Assembly: GCA_002429385.1 (NCBI GenBank)
Contig: DIZL01000076.1
Span: forward strand, 96,430-121,304
From: Prolixibacteraceae bacterium UBA6029
GTDB taxonomy: Bacteria > Bacteroidota > Bacteroidia > Bacteroidales > Prolixibacteraceae
Length of the DNA: 24,875 nt
Direction of reading: 5' to 3'
In this document: positions 1-7,536 of the stretch, in pieces
How the letters are laid out: the number at the start of each line of letters is the position of its first letter
How positions within the stretch are numbered: the stretch's first letter is position 1
Made by a program: the position numbers and the translations under genes
The notes under the pieces: generated by a model
What the model was told of the DNA's origin: nothing
The model's database searches: none
The model's input: the letters and a program-made list of their open reading frames with translations, nothing else

Positions 1-33
1 GACAGAGGTATGACAGTGGTACGACAGTGGTAC
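1..33. repeat. 11-bp tandem repeat, three copies
   Basis: Three consecutive 11-mers can be read: GACAGAGGTAT, GACAGTGGTAC and GACAGTGGTAC, followed by a partial GATAC. The array may continue beyond the left edge. On the minus strand the repeated core is CTGTC(A/G)TACC, one helical turn apart, which resembles the direct-repeat layout of a PhoB-type operator. A TAnnTTTG match (TAGTTTTG, 41-48) lies just downstream on the plus strand. Whether this is an operator, a structural repeat or the end of an unseen gene cannot be decided here. Apart from this, positions 34-180 show nothing I recognise. Confidence 0.6.
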
Positions 34-180
34 GATACAATAGTTTTGCAATACCTAATCAATTCAACCCCGGGACAAGAGAGAAAACAGAAGAATAGAT
101 TCACTGTCGGGAGCCTGCTTCCCTTTTGATAACACCTTTTCCCCTACTGAAAAACAATCTGAAAAAGAATTCATACCCCT

Positions 181-212
181 GTTGCGGGGTTGGAAAATTT
201 GACATACATTTG
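181..212 (+). promoter_or_regulatory. Promoter of tRNA-Leu
   Basis: TACATTTG at 205-212 is an exact match to the Bacteroidota -7 consensus TAnnTTTG. GTTG at 181-184 lies 20 nt upstream, at the expected place for the -33 TTTG element. The predicted transcript start (about 218-220) falls a few bases before the mature tRNA 5' end at 224. Confidence 0.65.
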
Positions 213-223
213 CACCGCATTTA

Positions 224-305
224 GCGGGCGTGGCGGAATTGGTAGACGTGCCAGACTTAGGATCTGGTGCCTTACGGCGTGGGGGTTCGAGTCCCTTCGC
301 CCGCA
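224..305 (+). tRNA. tRNA-Leu, anticodon UAG
   Basis: The acceptor stem GCGGGCG (224-230) pairs perfectly with CGCCCGC (298-304), and A305 is the discriminator base. The anticodon stem CCAGA (251-255) pairs with TCTGG (263-267) and encloses loop CTTAGGA, so the anticodon is TAG (258-260), reading CUA leucine codons. The T loop TTCGAGT (286-292) is canonical. A variable arm between 268 and 280 makes this a class II tRNA of 82 nt, as expected for leucine. The 3' CCA is not encoded (CAA follows the discriminator) and would be added after transcription. Confidence 0.97.
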
Positions 306-316
306 CAACAAAAAAT

Positions 317-360
317 AACCGCCTTGTTTTACCTTGTGAAAGGATAAGCAAGCGGTTTTT
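317..360 (+). terminator. Intrinsic terminator after tRNA-Leu
   Basis: AACCGC-C-TTG (317-326) pairs with CAAGCGGTT (349-357) apart from one bulged C. A second small hairpin, CCTT/AAGG with loop GTGA (332-343), lies inside. The stem ends in a run of five T (356-360). It lies 11 nt after the tRNA and before tig, so it probably separates the two transcription units. Confidence 0.7.
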
Positions 361-445
361 ATTAATTTAAAGCAACAGGTTTTGGATCCGGAACCTTTCA
401 ATGTTCTTCTTCCTTCCTGATTCTCAATACCTTTTAATAAATAGT

Positions 446-1801
446 ATGAATATTACAAGAGAAAACATCGACGAACTGAATGCCATTGTCACCGTTTCGA
501 TTGAAAAGAATGATTACGAAGCCACTGTCAATGATGTTCTGAAGAACTATCGTAAAAAAGCAAATATGCCGGGATTTCGTCCCGGAATGGTTCCTGCCGG
601 TTTAATCAAAAAGATGTATGGTAAGGCTGCTCTTGCCGAAGAAGTGAACAAACTTCTTTCGAATAGCCTGAACGATTACATCCACGCTGAGAATCTGAAT
701 GTATTGGGAGAGCCACTTCCAAACAATGAAAAACAATTGCCTGTCAATTGGGAAACAGATACTGATTTCAATTTTGTATTTGATATGGGTCTTGCTCCTG
801 AAATTGCTGTGAATCTGGATAAGCAAACCACGATTACCTACTACAACATTCTGGCAGGCGAGGAAATTGTAACCAAACAATTGGATGCCTATGCTGCCCG
901 GTTGGGCGAAAATAAGGTTGTTGATGTAGCCGAAGAAAAAGATACCATTCGCGGAAACTTTGTTCAGTTGACCGAAGATGGAAGCGAACTTGAGGGTGGA
1001 ATAAAGGCCGAACAGGTGATTATTGCCATCGACATGATGAAAGATGAAGAGGTTAAAGCTTCATTCCTTGGTGTAAAAGCCGGTGATGTGATTGTCTTTG
1101 ATCCTGTTAAGGCTTACGATAATAAGCACGAAGTTGGGCACATGCTGAACATATCGCATGAGGAAGCCGAAAAACTATCGGGTAATTTCAGCTTTACTGT
1201 TGTCGAAGTGCTTCATTTCGAAAAGGCTGAAGTGAATCAGGATTTATTTACCAAAATCTATGGTGAAGAATCAGGGATTACCACTGAAGAGGAATTCAAA
1301 GCCAGAATAAAGGCTGAAATTGAAGAAAACTTTGTGCAATCGAGTGATTATAAATTTGCGATCGACAGCCGGGACGCTCTTCTTAAAGAAATTCAGTTTG
1401 AATTGCCTGAGGCATTTCTGAAACGTTGGATCAAAACAACCAATCAAAAGATGACAGACGAACAGATTGAGTCTGATTTTGATAACTTCATGATCGACCT
1501 GAAATGGCAGTTGATCAAAGAAAGAATCGTAAAAGACAATGATCTGAAGATCAACGAAGAAGATGTTCGTTCATTGGCCAAAGAAATGGCTGCGGCGCAG
1601 TTTCGTCAGTATGGCCTGAATAATGTAAGCGAAGAGCATCTCGAAAATTATGCAGAACATATGTTGAAAAACGAAGAAGAACGTCGTAAACTGGTTTCGC
1701 GGAAACAGGAAGACGTAATTGTTGCAGCTATTAAAGATAAAGTTACCCTCGATAATCAGGAAATAAGTTATGAAGCGTTTAACAAAATGCTGGAAAATTA
1801 A
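446..1801 (+). CDS. tig: Trigger factor (ribosome-associated chaperone)
   Basis: Trigger factor binds near the ribosome exit tunnel, shields nascent chains and catalyses prolyl isomerisation. The 451-residue length fits the family. The N-terminal ribosome-binding domain carries GFRPGMVP at residues 43-50, the counterpart of the GFRxGxxP signature; the third residue of the usual FRK triplet is proline here. The central part (about 150-250) corresponds to the FKBP-like domain and the rest is the long helical C-terminal chaperone domain with many E/K-rich helices. The frame is open further upstream to an ATG at 401, but those 15 residues (MFFFLPDS...) do not resemble the family, while MNITRENIDE at 446 is a typical Bacteroidota start. 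clpP and clpX follow, the usual order for this block. Confidence 0.95.
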   Translation: MNITRENIDELNAIVTVSIEKNDYEATVNDVLKNYRKKANMPGFRPGMVPAGLIKKMYGKAALAEEVNKLLSNSLNDYIHAENLNVLGEPLPNNEKQLPVNWETDTDFNFVFDMGLAPEIAVNLDKQTTITYYNILAGEEIVTKQLDAYAARLGENKVVDVAEEKDTIRGNFVQLTEDGSELEGGIKAEQVIIAIDMMKDEEVKASFLGVKAGDVIVFDPVKAYDNKHEVGHMLNISHEEAEKLSGNFSFTVVEVLHFEKAEVNQDLFTKIYGEESGITTEEEFKARIKAEIEENFVQSSDYKFAIDSRDALLKEIQFELPEAFLKRWIKTTNQKMTDEQIESDFDNFMIDLKWQLIKERIVKDNDLKINEEDVRSLAKEMAAAQFRQYGLNNVSEEHLENYAEHMLKNEEERRKLVSRKQEDVIVAAIKDKVTLDNQEISYEAFNKMLEN

Positions 1802-1834
1802 TGCATTGACTGTATAGTCAATAATATATTTTTT

Positions 1835-1842
1835 TAACTTTG
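1835..1842 (+). promoter_or_regulatory. -7 promoter element for clpP
   Basis: TAACTTTG matches TAnnTTTG exactly. It lies 80 nt before the clpP ATG, giving a predicted start near 1848. No TTG is found 19-21 nt upstream, so the -33 part is not supported. Seven of its eight bases (1836-1842) form part of the left arm of the inverted repeat at 1836-1896. Confidence 0.5.
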
Positions 1843-1903
1843 TAAAAACCTGATATTGCCTTGATTGTTTAAGGTGTAACTGATTTTTACAAAGTTTTTT
1901 TTT
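1836..1903 (+). terminator. Terminator-like inverted repeat between tig and clpP
   Basis: The left arm AACTTTGTAAAAA (1836-1848) is perfectly complementary to the right arm TTTTTACAAAGTT (1884-1896), with a 35-nt loop. A run of nine T (1895-1903) follows, giving an intrinsic-terminator layout for transcripts coming from tig. The left arm contains the clpP -7 element, so an RNA starting near 1848 would lack that arm and could not form this hairpin. The long loop and AT-rich stem make it weaker than a classical terminator. Confidence 0.55.
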
Positions 1904-1921
1904 AAACAGGAGACCAATCTA

Positions 1922-2596
1922 ATGAATGACGGAAGAGAATTTAATAAATATGCACGGAATCATATGGGCATCAGCAGCCTGAATTTGAGCCGTTTTGATT
2001 CAATTTTTACAAACAGCCTGACTCCATACATTATTGAAGAGCGTCAGCTAAATGTTGCGTCAATGGACGTATTCTCAAGGCTGATGATGGATCGTATCAT
2101 CTTCGTAGGTACGGCAATCGACGATTATATTGCCGATATTGTTCAGGCCCAGTTACTCTTTCTGGAATCGGCCGATCCAAGTAAAGATATCCAGATCTAT
2201 TTCAATACTCCCGGTGGGTCGGTACATGCAGGTCTGGGAATCTACGACACCATGCAGTACATCTCGTCAGATATTGCTACCATATGCACCGGAATGGCTG
2301 CCTCAATGGGCGCGGTTCTGCTGACTGCCGGAACCAAGGGGAAACGTTCAGCCTTGCAACATTCACGCGTGATGATTCATCAGCCCATGGGCGGAGCACA
2401 GGGACAGGCATCAGATATCGAAATTACTGCCCGTGAAATCATGAAGCTGAAGAAAGAATTATACGATATCATTGCTCACCATAGTGGCAAATCATATAAA
2501 CAGGTTGAAAAAGATGCTGACCGTGATTACTGGATGACATCAACCGAAGCCAAGGAATACGGAATGATTGACGAAGTACTCATCAGACATAAATAA
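1922..2596 (+). CDS. clpP: ATP-dependent Clp protease proteolytic subunit
   Basis: ClpP forms the double-heptamer serine protease chamber that receives unfolded proteins from ClpX. The catalytic triad is visible: Ser128 in AASMG, His153 in VMIHQPMGG and Asp202 in DRDYWM. At 224 residues it is slightly longer than the E. coli protein, and the N-terminal 25-30 residues may include a propeptide. The start at 1922 is preceded by AGGAGA (1909-1914), a recognisable ribosome-binding site, and the N-terminus MNDGREFNKYA is typical for Bacteroidota. clpX begins 28 nt after the stop, so the two are probably co-transcribed. Confidence 0.97.
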   Translation: MNDGREFNKYARNHMGISSLNLSRFDSIFTNSLTPYIIEERQLNVASMDVFSRLMMDRIIFVGTAIDDYIADIVQAQLLFLESADPSKDIQIYFNTPGGSVHAGLGIYDTMQYISSDIATICTGMAASMGAVLLTAGTKGKRSALQHSRVMIHQPMGGAQGQASDIEITAREIMKLKKELYDIIAHHSGKSYKQVEKDADRDYWMTSTEAKEYGMIDEVLIRHK

Positions 2597-2624
2597 TTGC
2601 CCGTTGAATAAAAATAACCCGAAG

Positions 2625-3845
2625 ATGAAAATCGATAAATGTTCCTTTTGTGGTCGTGAGAAGAAAGAAGTGAACTTGCTGATTGCAGGCATGGAAGGAC
2701 ATATATGCGATAATTGTGTTGAACAGGCTCATGCTATTGTTGAAGAAGAGCTCAAGAAGGACCAGGGATTTACTACCAATGGACTCAAGTTGTTGAAGCC
2801 TCAGGAAATCAAAGATTTTCTTGACCAGTATGTTATCGGTCAGGATCAGGCAAAGAAAATTCTCGCGGTAGCTGTTTACAACCATTACAAACGTTTAAAT
2901 CAGCCCGTTTCGGCTGATGAAACAGAAATAGAAAAGTCGAATATATTGCTGGTTGGAGAAACCGGTACAGGGAAAACTCTTTTGGCACGTACAATTGCTA
3001 AAATGCTGCATGTACCCTTTACCATTGTTGATGCAACCGTTTTAACCGAAGCCGGTTATGTTGGTGAAGATATTGAAAGTTTACTCACCCGTTTGCTTCA
3101 GGCTGCCGATTACAACGTGGAAGCAGCAGAGCGGGGAATTGTATTCATTGATGAATTGGATAAGATTGCACGTAAAGGCGACAATCCATCCATTACACGT
3201 GATGTTTCAGGTGAAGGTGTTCAGCAGGGGCTACTGAAATTACTTGAAGGTTCGATCGTAAATGTTCCGCCTCAGGGAGGCCGGAAACATCCTGAACAGA
3301 AGATGATCCCCGTGAATACCAAAAATATATTATTCATCTGTGGTGGCGCTTTTGACGGTATAGAGAAAAAGATTGCCATGCGTTTGAACACCAAAATCGT
3401 AGGATACGGGGCTCAGAAGAAAGCAGATCATCTGGACAGGGACAACATGATGCAATACATCTCTCCGCAGGATTTAAAGTCATTTGGGTTAATTCCTGAA
3501 ATCATTGGACGTATCCCTGTACTGACATATCTGGAACCACTGGATAGAAAAGCTTTGAGAAGCATTCTGACCGAACCAAAGAATTCATTGATCAAGCAAT
3601 ACGTCAAATTGTTTAAACTGGATAATATTGAACTTAGTTTCGATGAGGATGCCCTCGAATTCATTGTTGATAAGGCCCTGGAGTTTAAACTTGGAGCGCG
3701 CGGACTACGTGCCATTTGCGAGAACATCATGAATGATGCCATGTTTGATACCCCATCAACCAATGTGAACTCTATGAAGATCAGCCTTGAATATGCTCAT
3801 GAAAAAATTGACATCGTGAGTTCTGTGAGGTTAAAGGCAAGCTAA
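2625..3845 (+). CDS. clpX: ATP-dependent Clp protease ATP-binding subunit
   Basis: ClpX is the AAA+ unfoldase that recognises substrates and threads them into ClpP. The N-terminal zinc-binding domain has Cys6, Cys9, Cys28 and Cys31. Walker A is GETGTGKT (111-118), pore loop GYVG (144-147), Walker B IVFIDELDK (172-180), and GGAFDGIE and the sensor-2 region GARGLR are intact. The ClpP-contacting loop reads VGYGA (about 259-263) in place of the textbook IGF tripeptide. The frame extends 19 residues upstream to an ATG at 2568 inside clpP, but MKIDKCSFCG at 2625 is the family's normal N-terminus and gives 406 residues. A strong terminator follows. Confidence 0.97.
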   Translation: MKIDKCSFCGREKKEVNLLIAGMEGHICDNCVEQAHAIVEEELKKDQGFTTNGLKLLKPQEIKDFLDQYVIGQDQAKKILAVAVYNHYKRLNQPVSADETEIEKSNILLVGETGTGKTLLARTIAKMLHVPFTIVDATVLTEAGYVGEDIESLLTRLLQAADYNVEAAERGIVFIDELDKIARKGDNPSITRDVSGEGVQQGLLKLLEGSIVNVPPQGGRKHPEQKMIPVNTKNILFICGGAFDGIEKKIAMRLNTKIVGYGAQKKADHLDRDNMMQYISPQDLKSFGLIPEIIGRIPVLTYLEPLDRKALRSILTEPKNSLIKQYVKLFKLDNIELSFDEDALEFIVDKALEFKLGARGLRAICENIMNDAMFDTPSTNVNSMKISLEYAHEKIDIVSSVRLKAS

Positions 3846-3863
3846 ACTGATTATTTAAAATAT

Positions 3864-3901
3864 AAAAGGATGCAATCAATATTGGTTGCATCCTTTTTTT
3901 T
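3864..3901 (+). terminator. Intrinsic terminator after clpX
   Basis: AAAAGGATGCAA (3864-3875) pairs perfectly with TTGCATCCTTTT (3886-3897). The stem extends by a T-G and a C-G pair to a six-base loop and is followed by a T run to 3901. This is a strong end for the tig-clpP-clpX block. Confidence 0.9.
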
Positions 3902-3936
3902 ACATTGTTTTACGACTACATATAATAGATATTATT

Positions 3937-4176
3937 ATGGACGAATTACCATTCTTAAAAGGCGATTTTGTGCGCATCGACGGAATAAATGCTGTGGTTG
4001 TTGGAAATGAAGACGATGAAAACATTCCACACGATTATATCGCAGTATTTTTTGGTTCTGAGATAGCCAAACGGGAATCGGAAGGTGGCGAAGGAAACGG
4101 TAGGCCCGTGGTTTGGGTCGTTCCTATTGATGTATGTGAAGATGGTTTGGATCCTGAATATCTGGAAGAAGATTAA
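3937..4176 (+). CDS. Small acidic protein of unknown function
   Basis: I do not recognise this 79-residue protein. It starts MDELPFLKGDFVRIDG, has alternating hydrophobic stretches (FVRI, AVVVG, IAVFF, WVVPI) that suggest a small beta-barrel such as an SH3-like fold, and ends in a very acidic tail (DPEYLEED). It lacks a signal peptide or membrane segment, so it is probably cytoplasmic. The ATG at 3937 is preferred over an upstream in-frame ATG at 3886 because that one lies inside the clpX terminator. It is separated from clpX by that terminator and convergent with rmuC. Codon use looks like that of its neighbours. Whether it works with the Clp system is unknown. Confidence 0.75.
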   Translation: MDELPFLKGDFVRIDGINAVVVGNEDDENIPHDYIAVFFGSEIAKRESEGGEGNGRPVVWVVPIDVCEDGLDPEYLEED

Positions 4177-4185
4177 CATTGAGCA

Positions 4186-4221
4186 AGGGATTCCATCTTT
4201 CTAGAAAGAGATGGAATCCTT
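4186..4221. terminator. Hairpin between convergent genes
   Basis: GGATTCCATCT (4188-4198) pairs perfectly with AGATGGAATCC (4209-4219), with palindromic CTTTCTAGAAAG in the middle (4197-4208). It lies 11 nt after the small acidic gene and 17 nt beyond the rmuC stop on the other strand, so it could serve both. The T tracts on either side are poor, so termination efficiency is uncertain. Confidence 0.55.
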
Positions 4222-4237
4222 GTCTAACAAACGACAA

Positions 4238-5596
4238 TCATTCATTTTCTTCCTCGTTCAGCTTTAAACGCGGTAATTCTTTGGTAGTTTTGGCTCCAAG
4301 TTTCCGAATGGTTTCTGCCCTTCTAACCAGATTCCCACTCCCCAGATACAACTTGTTTGAGGCAAGGTCGTAGATTTTACGGGTGCTTTCAAGACTTTTT
4401 CCGATTGATTCCATGTCCTCTATAAATGTTACGAATTTGTCATACAAGGCACCACTTTGACGGGCAATTTCAATGGCATTCCTGGTTTGGTTTTCCTGCT
4501 GCCAGATCGAAGCGATGGTGCGCATAGTTGCCAATAACGTTGACGGGCTGACAATTACTACCTTATTATCCCAGGCATACGAGAACAAATCCTGATCTTC
4601 CTGAACCGCAATGCTGAAAGATGATTCGATGGGAACAAAAAGCAATACGAAGTCCGGGCTATTGAAGTTGGGCGAATGCTGGTAGTGTTTTTCACTCAGT
4701 ATCTTAATGTGACTTCTCATGCTGAATAAATGCTCCTTCACAAAAGCAGACCGGTCCCTCTCGTTATCCGAATTTACCAGTCGTTCGTAGGCTACAAGGG
4801 AGACCTTAGAATCGACAACGATATGTTTTTGATCGGGCAAGTGAATCACTATATCGGGCTGGAATCGTTGGCCATTTTCTGAGAAAACACTTTCCTGTTT
4901 CTGGAATTCACGTCCTTCGGTCAGCCCTGACCGCTCCAGAATACGCTCCAGGATGACCTCACCCCAATTGCCTTGTTTTTTAACGTCGCCTTTCAGCGCT
5001 TTGGTCAGGTTGTTGGCTTCATCGCTGATCTTCATGTTCAGATCGTGAAGCTTCTTAAGTTCAGCTTTTAAGTCGGTTTGGTCTTTCAGTCCTTTTTCAT
5101 AGGTATCTTCCACTTTTTTCTCAAATAACTGTATCTTTTCTTTCAGCGGAAGGATTAAATCGCTAATGCTTTTCTGATTTGATACTGAAAAATCCACTGT
5201 ATTCTGTTTCAATATTTTGGTGGCAATATTCTCAAATTCAGTAGTAAATTTTTGTTGAAGGGCTTCCATCTCCTTCTTCTGTAATTCCAGTTTCTCCTGA
5301 AGGTTTCTGAAATCGGCTTCTGCTCTTGCCAGTTGCTGTCTTTGAATTGAATTTTCAGTCCGAAGCGCCTCAATTTGCATGATTGATTCTTCCCGTTCTT
5401 TCTGTAAGGTTTGGTTGCGGTCTTCAAAGACTAATTTTCCCTTCTCCAGTTCGAACTTCTCCTGATTGAATTGTTGTTCCGTTAGTAACTTTTCGTGCTC
5501 AGATTCAGATTGTTGTTTCCGAAGTTTCGATTTCAGGATAATAAAGGCAAGGATGAACCCAAAGCAGGAGCCAGCTATTAGAAATAAATATTCCAT
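4238..5596 (-). CDS. rmuC: RmuC family protein (membrane-anchored, coiled coil)
   Basis: RmuC-family proteins are linked to limiting inversions at short repeats in E. coli; the biochemical activity is inferred to be nuclease-like. This 452-residue protein has one N-terminal membrane segment (about residues 3-20, YLFLIAGSCFGFILAFII), a long coiled coil rich in E, Q and K (about 22-200), then the conserved RmuC domain beginning near GNWGEVILERIL with PDIVIHLPD, VDSKVSL and VIVSPSTLLA. These are the usual signature stretches. The gene is single, divergent from ung, with 139 nt between the two starts. It looks complete. Confidence 0.9.
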   Translation of the reverse strand: MEYLFLIAGSCFGFILAFIILKSKLRKQQSESEHEKLLTEQQFNQEKFELEKGKLVFEDRNQTLQKEREESIMQIEALRTENSIQRQQLARAEADFRNLQEKLELQKKEMEALQQKFTTEFENIATKILKQNTVDFSVSNQKSISDLILPLKEKIQLFEKKVEDTYEKGLKDQTDLKAELKKLHDLNMKISDEANNLTKALKGDVKKQGNWGEVILERILERSGLTEGREFQKQESVFSENGQRFQPDIVIHLPDQKHIVVDSKVSLVAYERLVNSDNERDRSAFVKEHLFSMRSHIKILSEKHYQHSPNFNSPDFVLLFVPIESSFSIAVQEDQDLFSYAWDNKVVIVSPSTLLATMRTIASIWQQENQTRNAIEIARQSGALYDKFVTFIEDMESIGKSLESTRKIYDLASNKLYLGSGNLVRRAETIRKLGAKTTKELPRLKLNEEENE

Positions 5597-5681
5597 CGGT
5601 ATGATTTTTAATAAATATAAGAAAAAGAATGAGTAAAAGGTTCATTAATGTTGAAAAGCTTTTGGGTAAAATGTCAAAAGG

Positions 5682-5712
5682 TTGAATGTTTAAAAAATTA
5701 TTGGCTACTTTG
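5682..5712 (+). promoter_or_regulatory. Probable promoter of ung
   Basis: TACTTTG at 5706-5712 is a one-base-shorter version of TAnnTTTG. TTG at 5682-5684 lies 21 nt upstream. The predicted start is about 15-20 nt before the ung ATG at 5736. Because the -7 element is not exact, the call is moderate. Confidence 0.4.
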
Positions 5713-5735
5713 TTTAATCAAATGAATCAAGGATT

Positions 5736-6398
5736 ATGCATGTAAAGATTGAAGAAAGCTGGAAGCAACAGCTTCAGGAAGAATTTGAAAAACCTTATTT
5801 TAAGCAACTTACCGAATTTGTCCGGTCAGAATATGCCAGCCAGAAAATATATCCACCGGCAAAGTTGATTTTCAATGCCTTTGAACAATGTCCGTTTGAC
5901 CGGGTGAAAGTGGTCATTCTGGGGCAAGATCCTTATCATGGACCCGGACAGGCGCATGGACTATGCTTTTCGGTGAACGATAGGGTAGATTTTCCACCCA
6001 GCTTACGGAACATCTTCAAGGAGATTCAAGCGGATACCGGAGCGCCCATTCCCACGAGTGGCAATCTGGAGCGTTGGGCCAGGCAAGGGGTATTGTTATT
6101 GAACGCCACCCTGACTGTTCGGGCACACGAGGCTGGGTCACACCAGAAAAAGGGCTGGGAACAATTTACCGATTCGGTGATTCATCTGGTAGCCGATCGT
6201 TTGGAACATGTCGTTTTTATCCTTTGGGGAAATTACGCGATCAGCAAAGGCGAATTCATAGATCCGACCAAACATTTAATTCTGAAGTCAGTCCATCCAT
6301 CCCCATTGTCTGCGAGTCGGGGTTTCTTTGGAAATCATCAATTCTCAAAAGCTAATAAGTATTTGATTGAGAATGGGAAAGAACAGGTAAAATGGTGA
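5736..6398 (+). CDS. ung: Uracil-DNA glycosylase, family 1
   Basis: This enzyme excises uracil from DNA as the first step of base-excision repair. The catalytic motif GQDPYHG is at residues 63-69 with Asp65 as the general base. The minor-groove loop HPSPLSASRGFFG near residues 187-199 carries the catalytic histidine, and LLLNATLTV with the following HEAGSH is also family-typical. The length, 220 residues, matches family 1 enzymes. AAGGA lies just before the ATG. The protein is cytoplasmic. The gene stands alone between rmuC (divergent) and the DUF4249 gene (convergent). Confidence 0.97.
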   Translation: MHVKIEESWKQQLQEEFEKPYFKQLTEFVRSEYASQKIYPPAKLIFNAFEQCPFDRVKVVILGQDPYHGPGQAHGLCFSVNDRVDFPPSLRNIFKEIQADTGAPIPTSGNLERWARQGVLLLNATLTVRAHEAGSHQKKGWEQFTDSVIHLVADRLEHVVFILWGNYAISKGEFIDPTKHLILKSVHPSPLSASRGFFGNHQFSKANKYLIENGKEQVKW

Positions 6399-6431
6399 GC
6401 TGATTTTTTGAATTATCCTATTTATTTTTGA

Positions 6432-7526
6432 TCAATAATCATAGAAGTGAACCATCTGTCTATTGTACCCTGCAAAAATGCCAACACCATTCTGTATGTT
6501 TGAATATACTTCTACAACTGAAGAAAAAGGATTGCTCAGGTTCACAACCTGTTTAATATAGGATTTTTCATATTTGTAATAATCTTCGCTCATGCCAACC
6601 AATTCCAGCCAATATTCTTCCTTGTAACTTGTATCGCCATTTTTATTCAGAACAGGAAGGTAATCAACGAAAAGATCAGCTTCTGTGCTTGAATTAAACT
6701 CTCCAAGCACATTATAAGTGTCTCTGGAAACATTGCTGAGCAAATTGCTATTGGCGAAAATCATTCCCTCCAGAAACGCATCAGGACTTCTGTAATTTAC
6801 GATAGTTACTTTTATTTCCGGATTAACAATGTTTGCATATACATAATAGGTTAGCTGATATTTGTCTGCAATTTTCAGCAACAGTCCATTAAGCTCAAAA
6901 CTGTTATAACTTTTCCCAATTAAGGATGAAAGCTCCTGAAGAAAAGCTTCCGATATTCCCTTTTCCCTTAATGTTGTTATAGTCTGCTCCGTAACGGAAT
7001 ATCTTTTATATCCCCAGTCAGTGTTAAATGAATAAAACCTGAATCGCACAAAAGTTGGTTGATTACTTGCTGAAATATTCAGGCTAAAAGGAACTACATC
7101 ATAGTCACTCAAATTAGGGTTTGAAAAATAAGTCGTCCTCTGATTGGTAATTTTCACAGATGAGATATTTACCGAACCTGGAATTGAGCTTTTAGCTGTA
7201 ATTATTTTTGAATTGGCTTTAATAATGATCTGATATTGAATTTCCTTTACTGGGCGCTTATCAGCATAGTAAATCCCTTCCCCTTTGTATTTCAGGTGAA
7301 TAGTATCGTTATTTTCAGCAACAATATCAACCGAAGCATCATCAACAACCGGATCAGTTTGATCGCTAAATGATTTTACTCTGGTTAAACTTATCTGCCA
7401 GTCTTCGTCCTCTGAGAATAAACAATTGACCACAGTCGTCTGATCTGATTTTTCGAAAGGTATCACGAGATCTTTGATACAGGAGACCATACTAATTAAC
7501 ATTACAATAATGATATATTTCTTCAT
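6432..7526 (-). CDS. DUF4249-type lipoprotein
   Basis: The 364-residue protein begins with a lipoprotein signal, MKKYIIIVMLISMVSC, with the lipidated cysteine at position 16, so it should sit in the outer membrane or its periplasmic face. The opening (TTVVNCLFSEDEDW, SLTRVKSFSD, VDDASVDI) and overall beta-rich layout fit the DUF4249 family, which in Bacteroidota is habitually encoded directly after a TonB-dependent receptor. Here the receptor ends 10 nt upstream on the same strand. The function of DUF4249 is not established; a role as an accessory to the receptor is an inference from this pairing. It is the last gene of the four-gene operon. No clear terminator is seen in the 33 nt between it and ung. 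Confidence 0.8.
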   Translation of the reverse strand: MKKYIIIVMLISMVSCIKDLVIPFEKSDQTTVVNCLFSEDEDWQISLTRVKSFSDQTDPVVDDASVDIVAENNDTIHLKYKGEGIYYADKRPVKEIQYQIIIKANSKIITAKSSIPGSVNISSVKITNQRTTYFSNPNLSDYDVVPFSLNISASNQPTFVRFRFYSFNTDWGYKRYSVTEQTITTLREKGISEAFLQELSSLIGKSYNSFELNGLLLKIADKYQLTYYVYANIVNPEIKVTIVNYRSPDAFLEGMIFANSNLLSNVSRDTYNVLGEFNSSTEADLFVDYLPVLNKNGDTSYKEEYWLELVGMSEDYYKYEKSYIKQVVNLSNPFSSVVEVYSNIQNGVGIFAGYNRQMVHFYDY

Positions 7527-7536
7527 TATACTTTTC

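Noticed and set aside
1..126. Possible 3' end of a gene entering from the left edge (two plus-strand frames open from the edge, ending at 98 and 129)
   Set aside because: Both are short, start in the tandem repeat, and neither reads like a recognisable protein end.
64..401. Minus-strand frames of 76-95 residues over the tRNA
   Set aside because: They run antisense through tRNA-Leu and its terminator and contain tRNA-derived sequence; they are shadows.
602..880. Minus-strand frame inside tig
   Set aside because: Antisense shadow of a well-supported gene, with no family resemblance.
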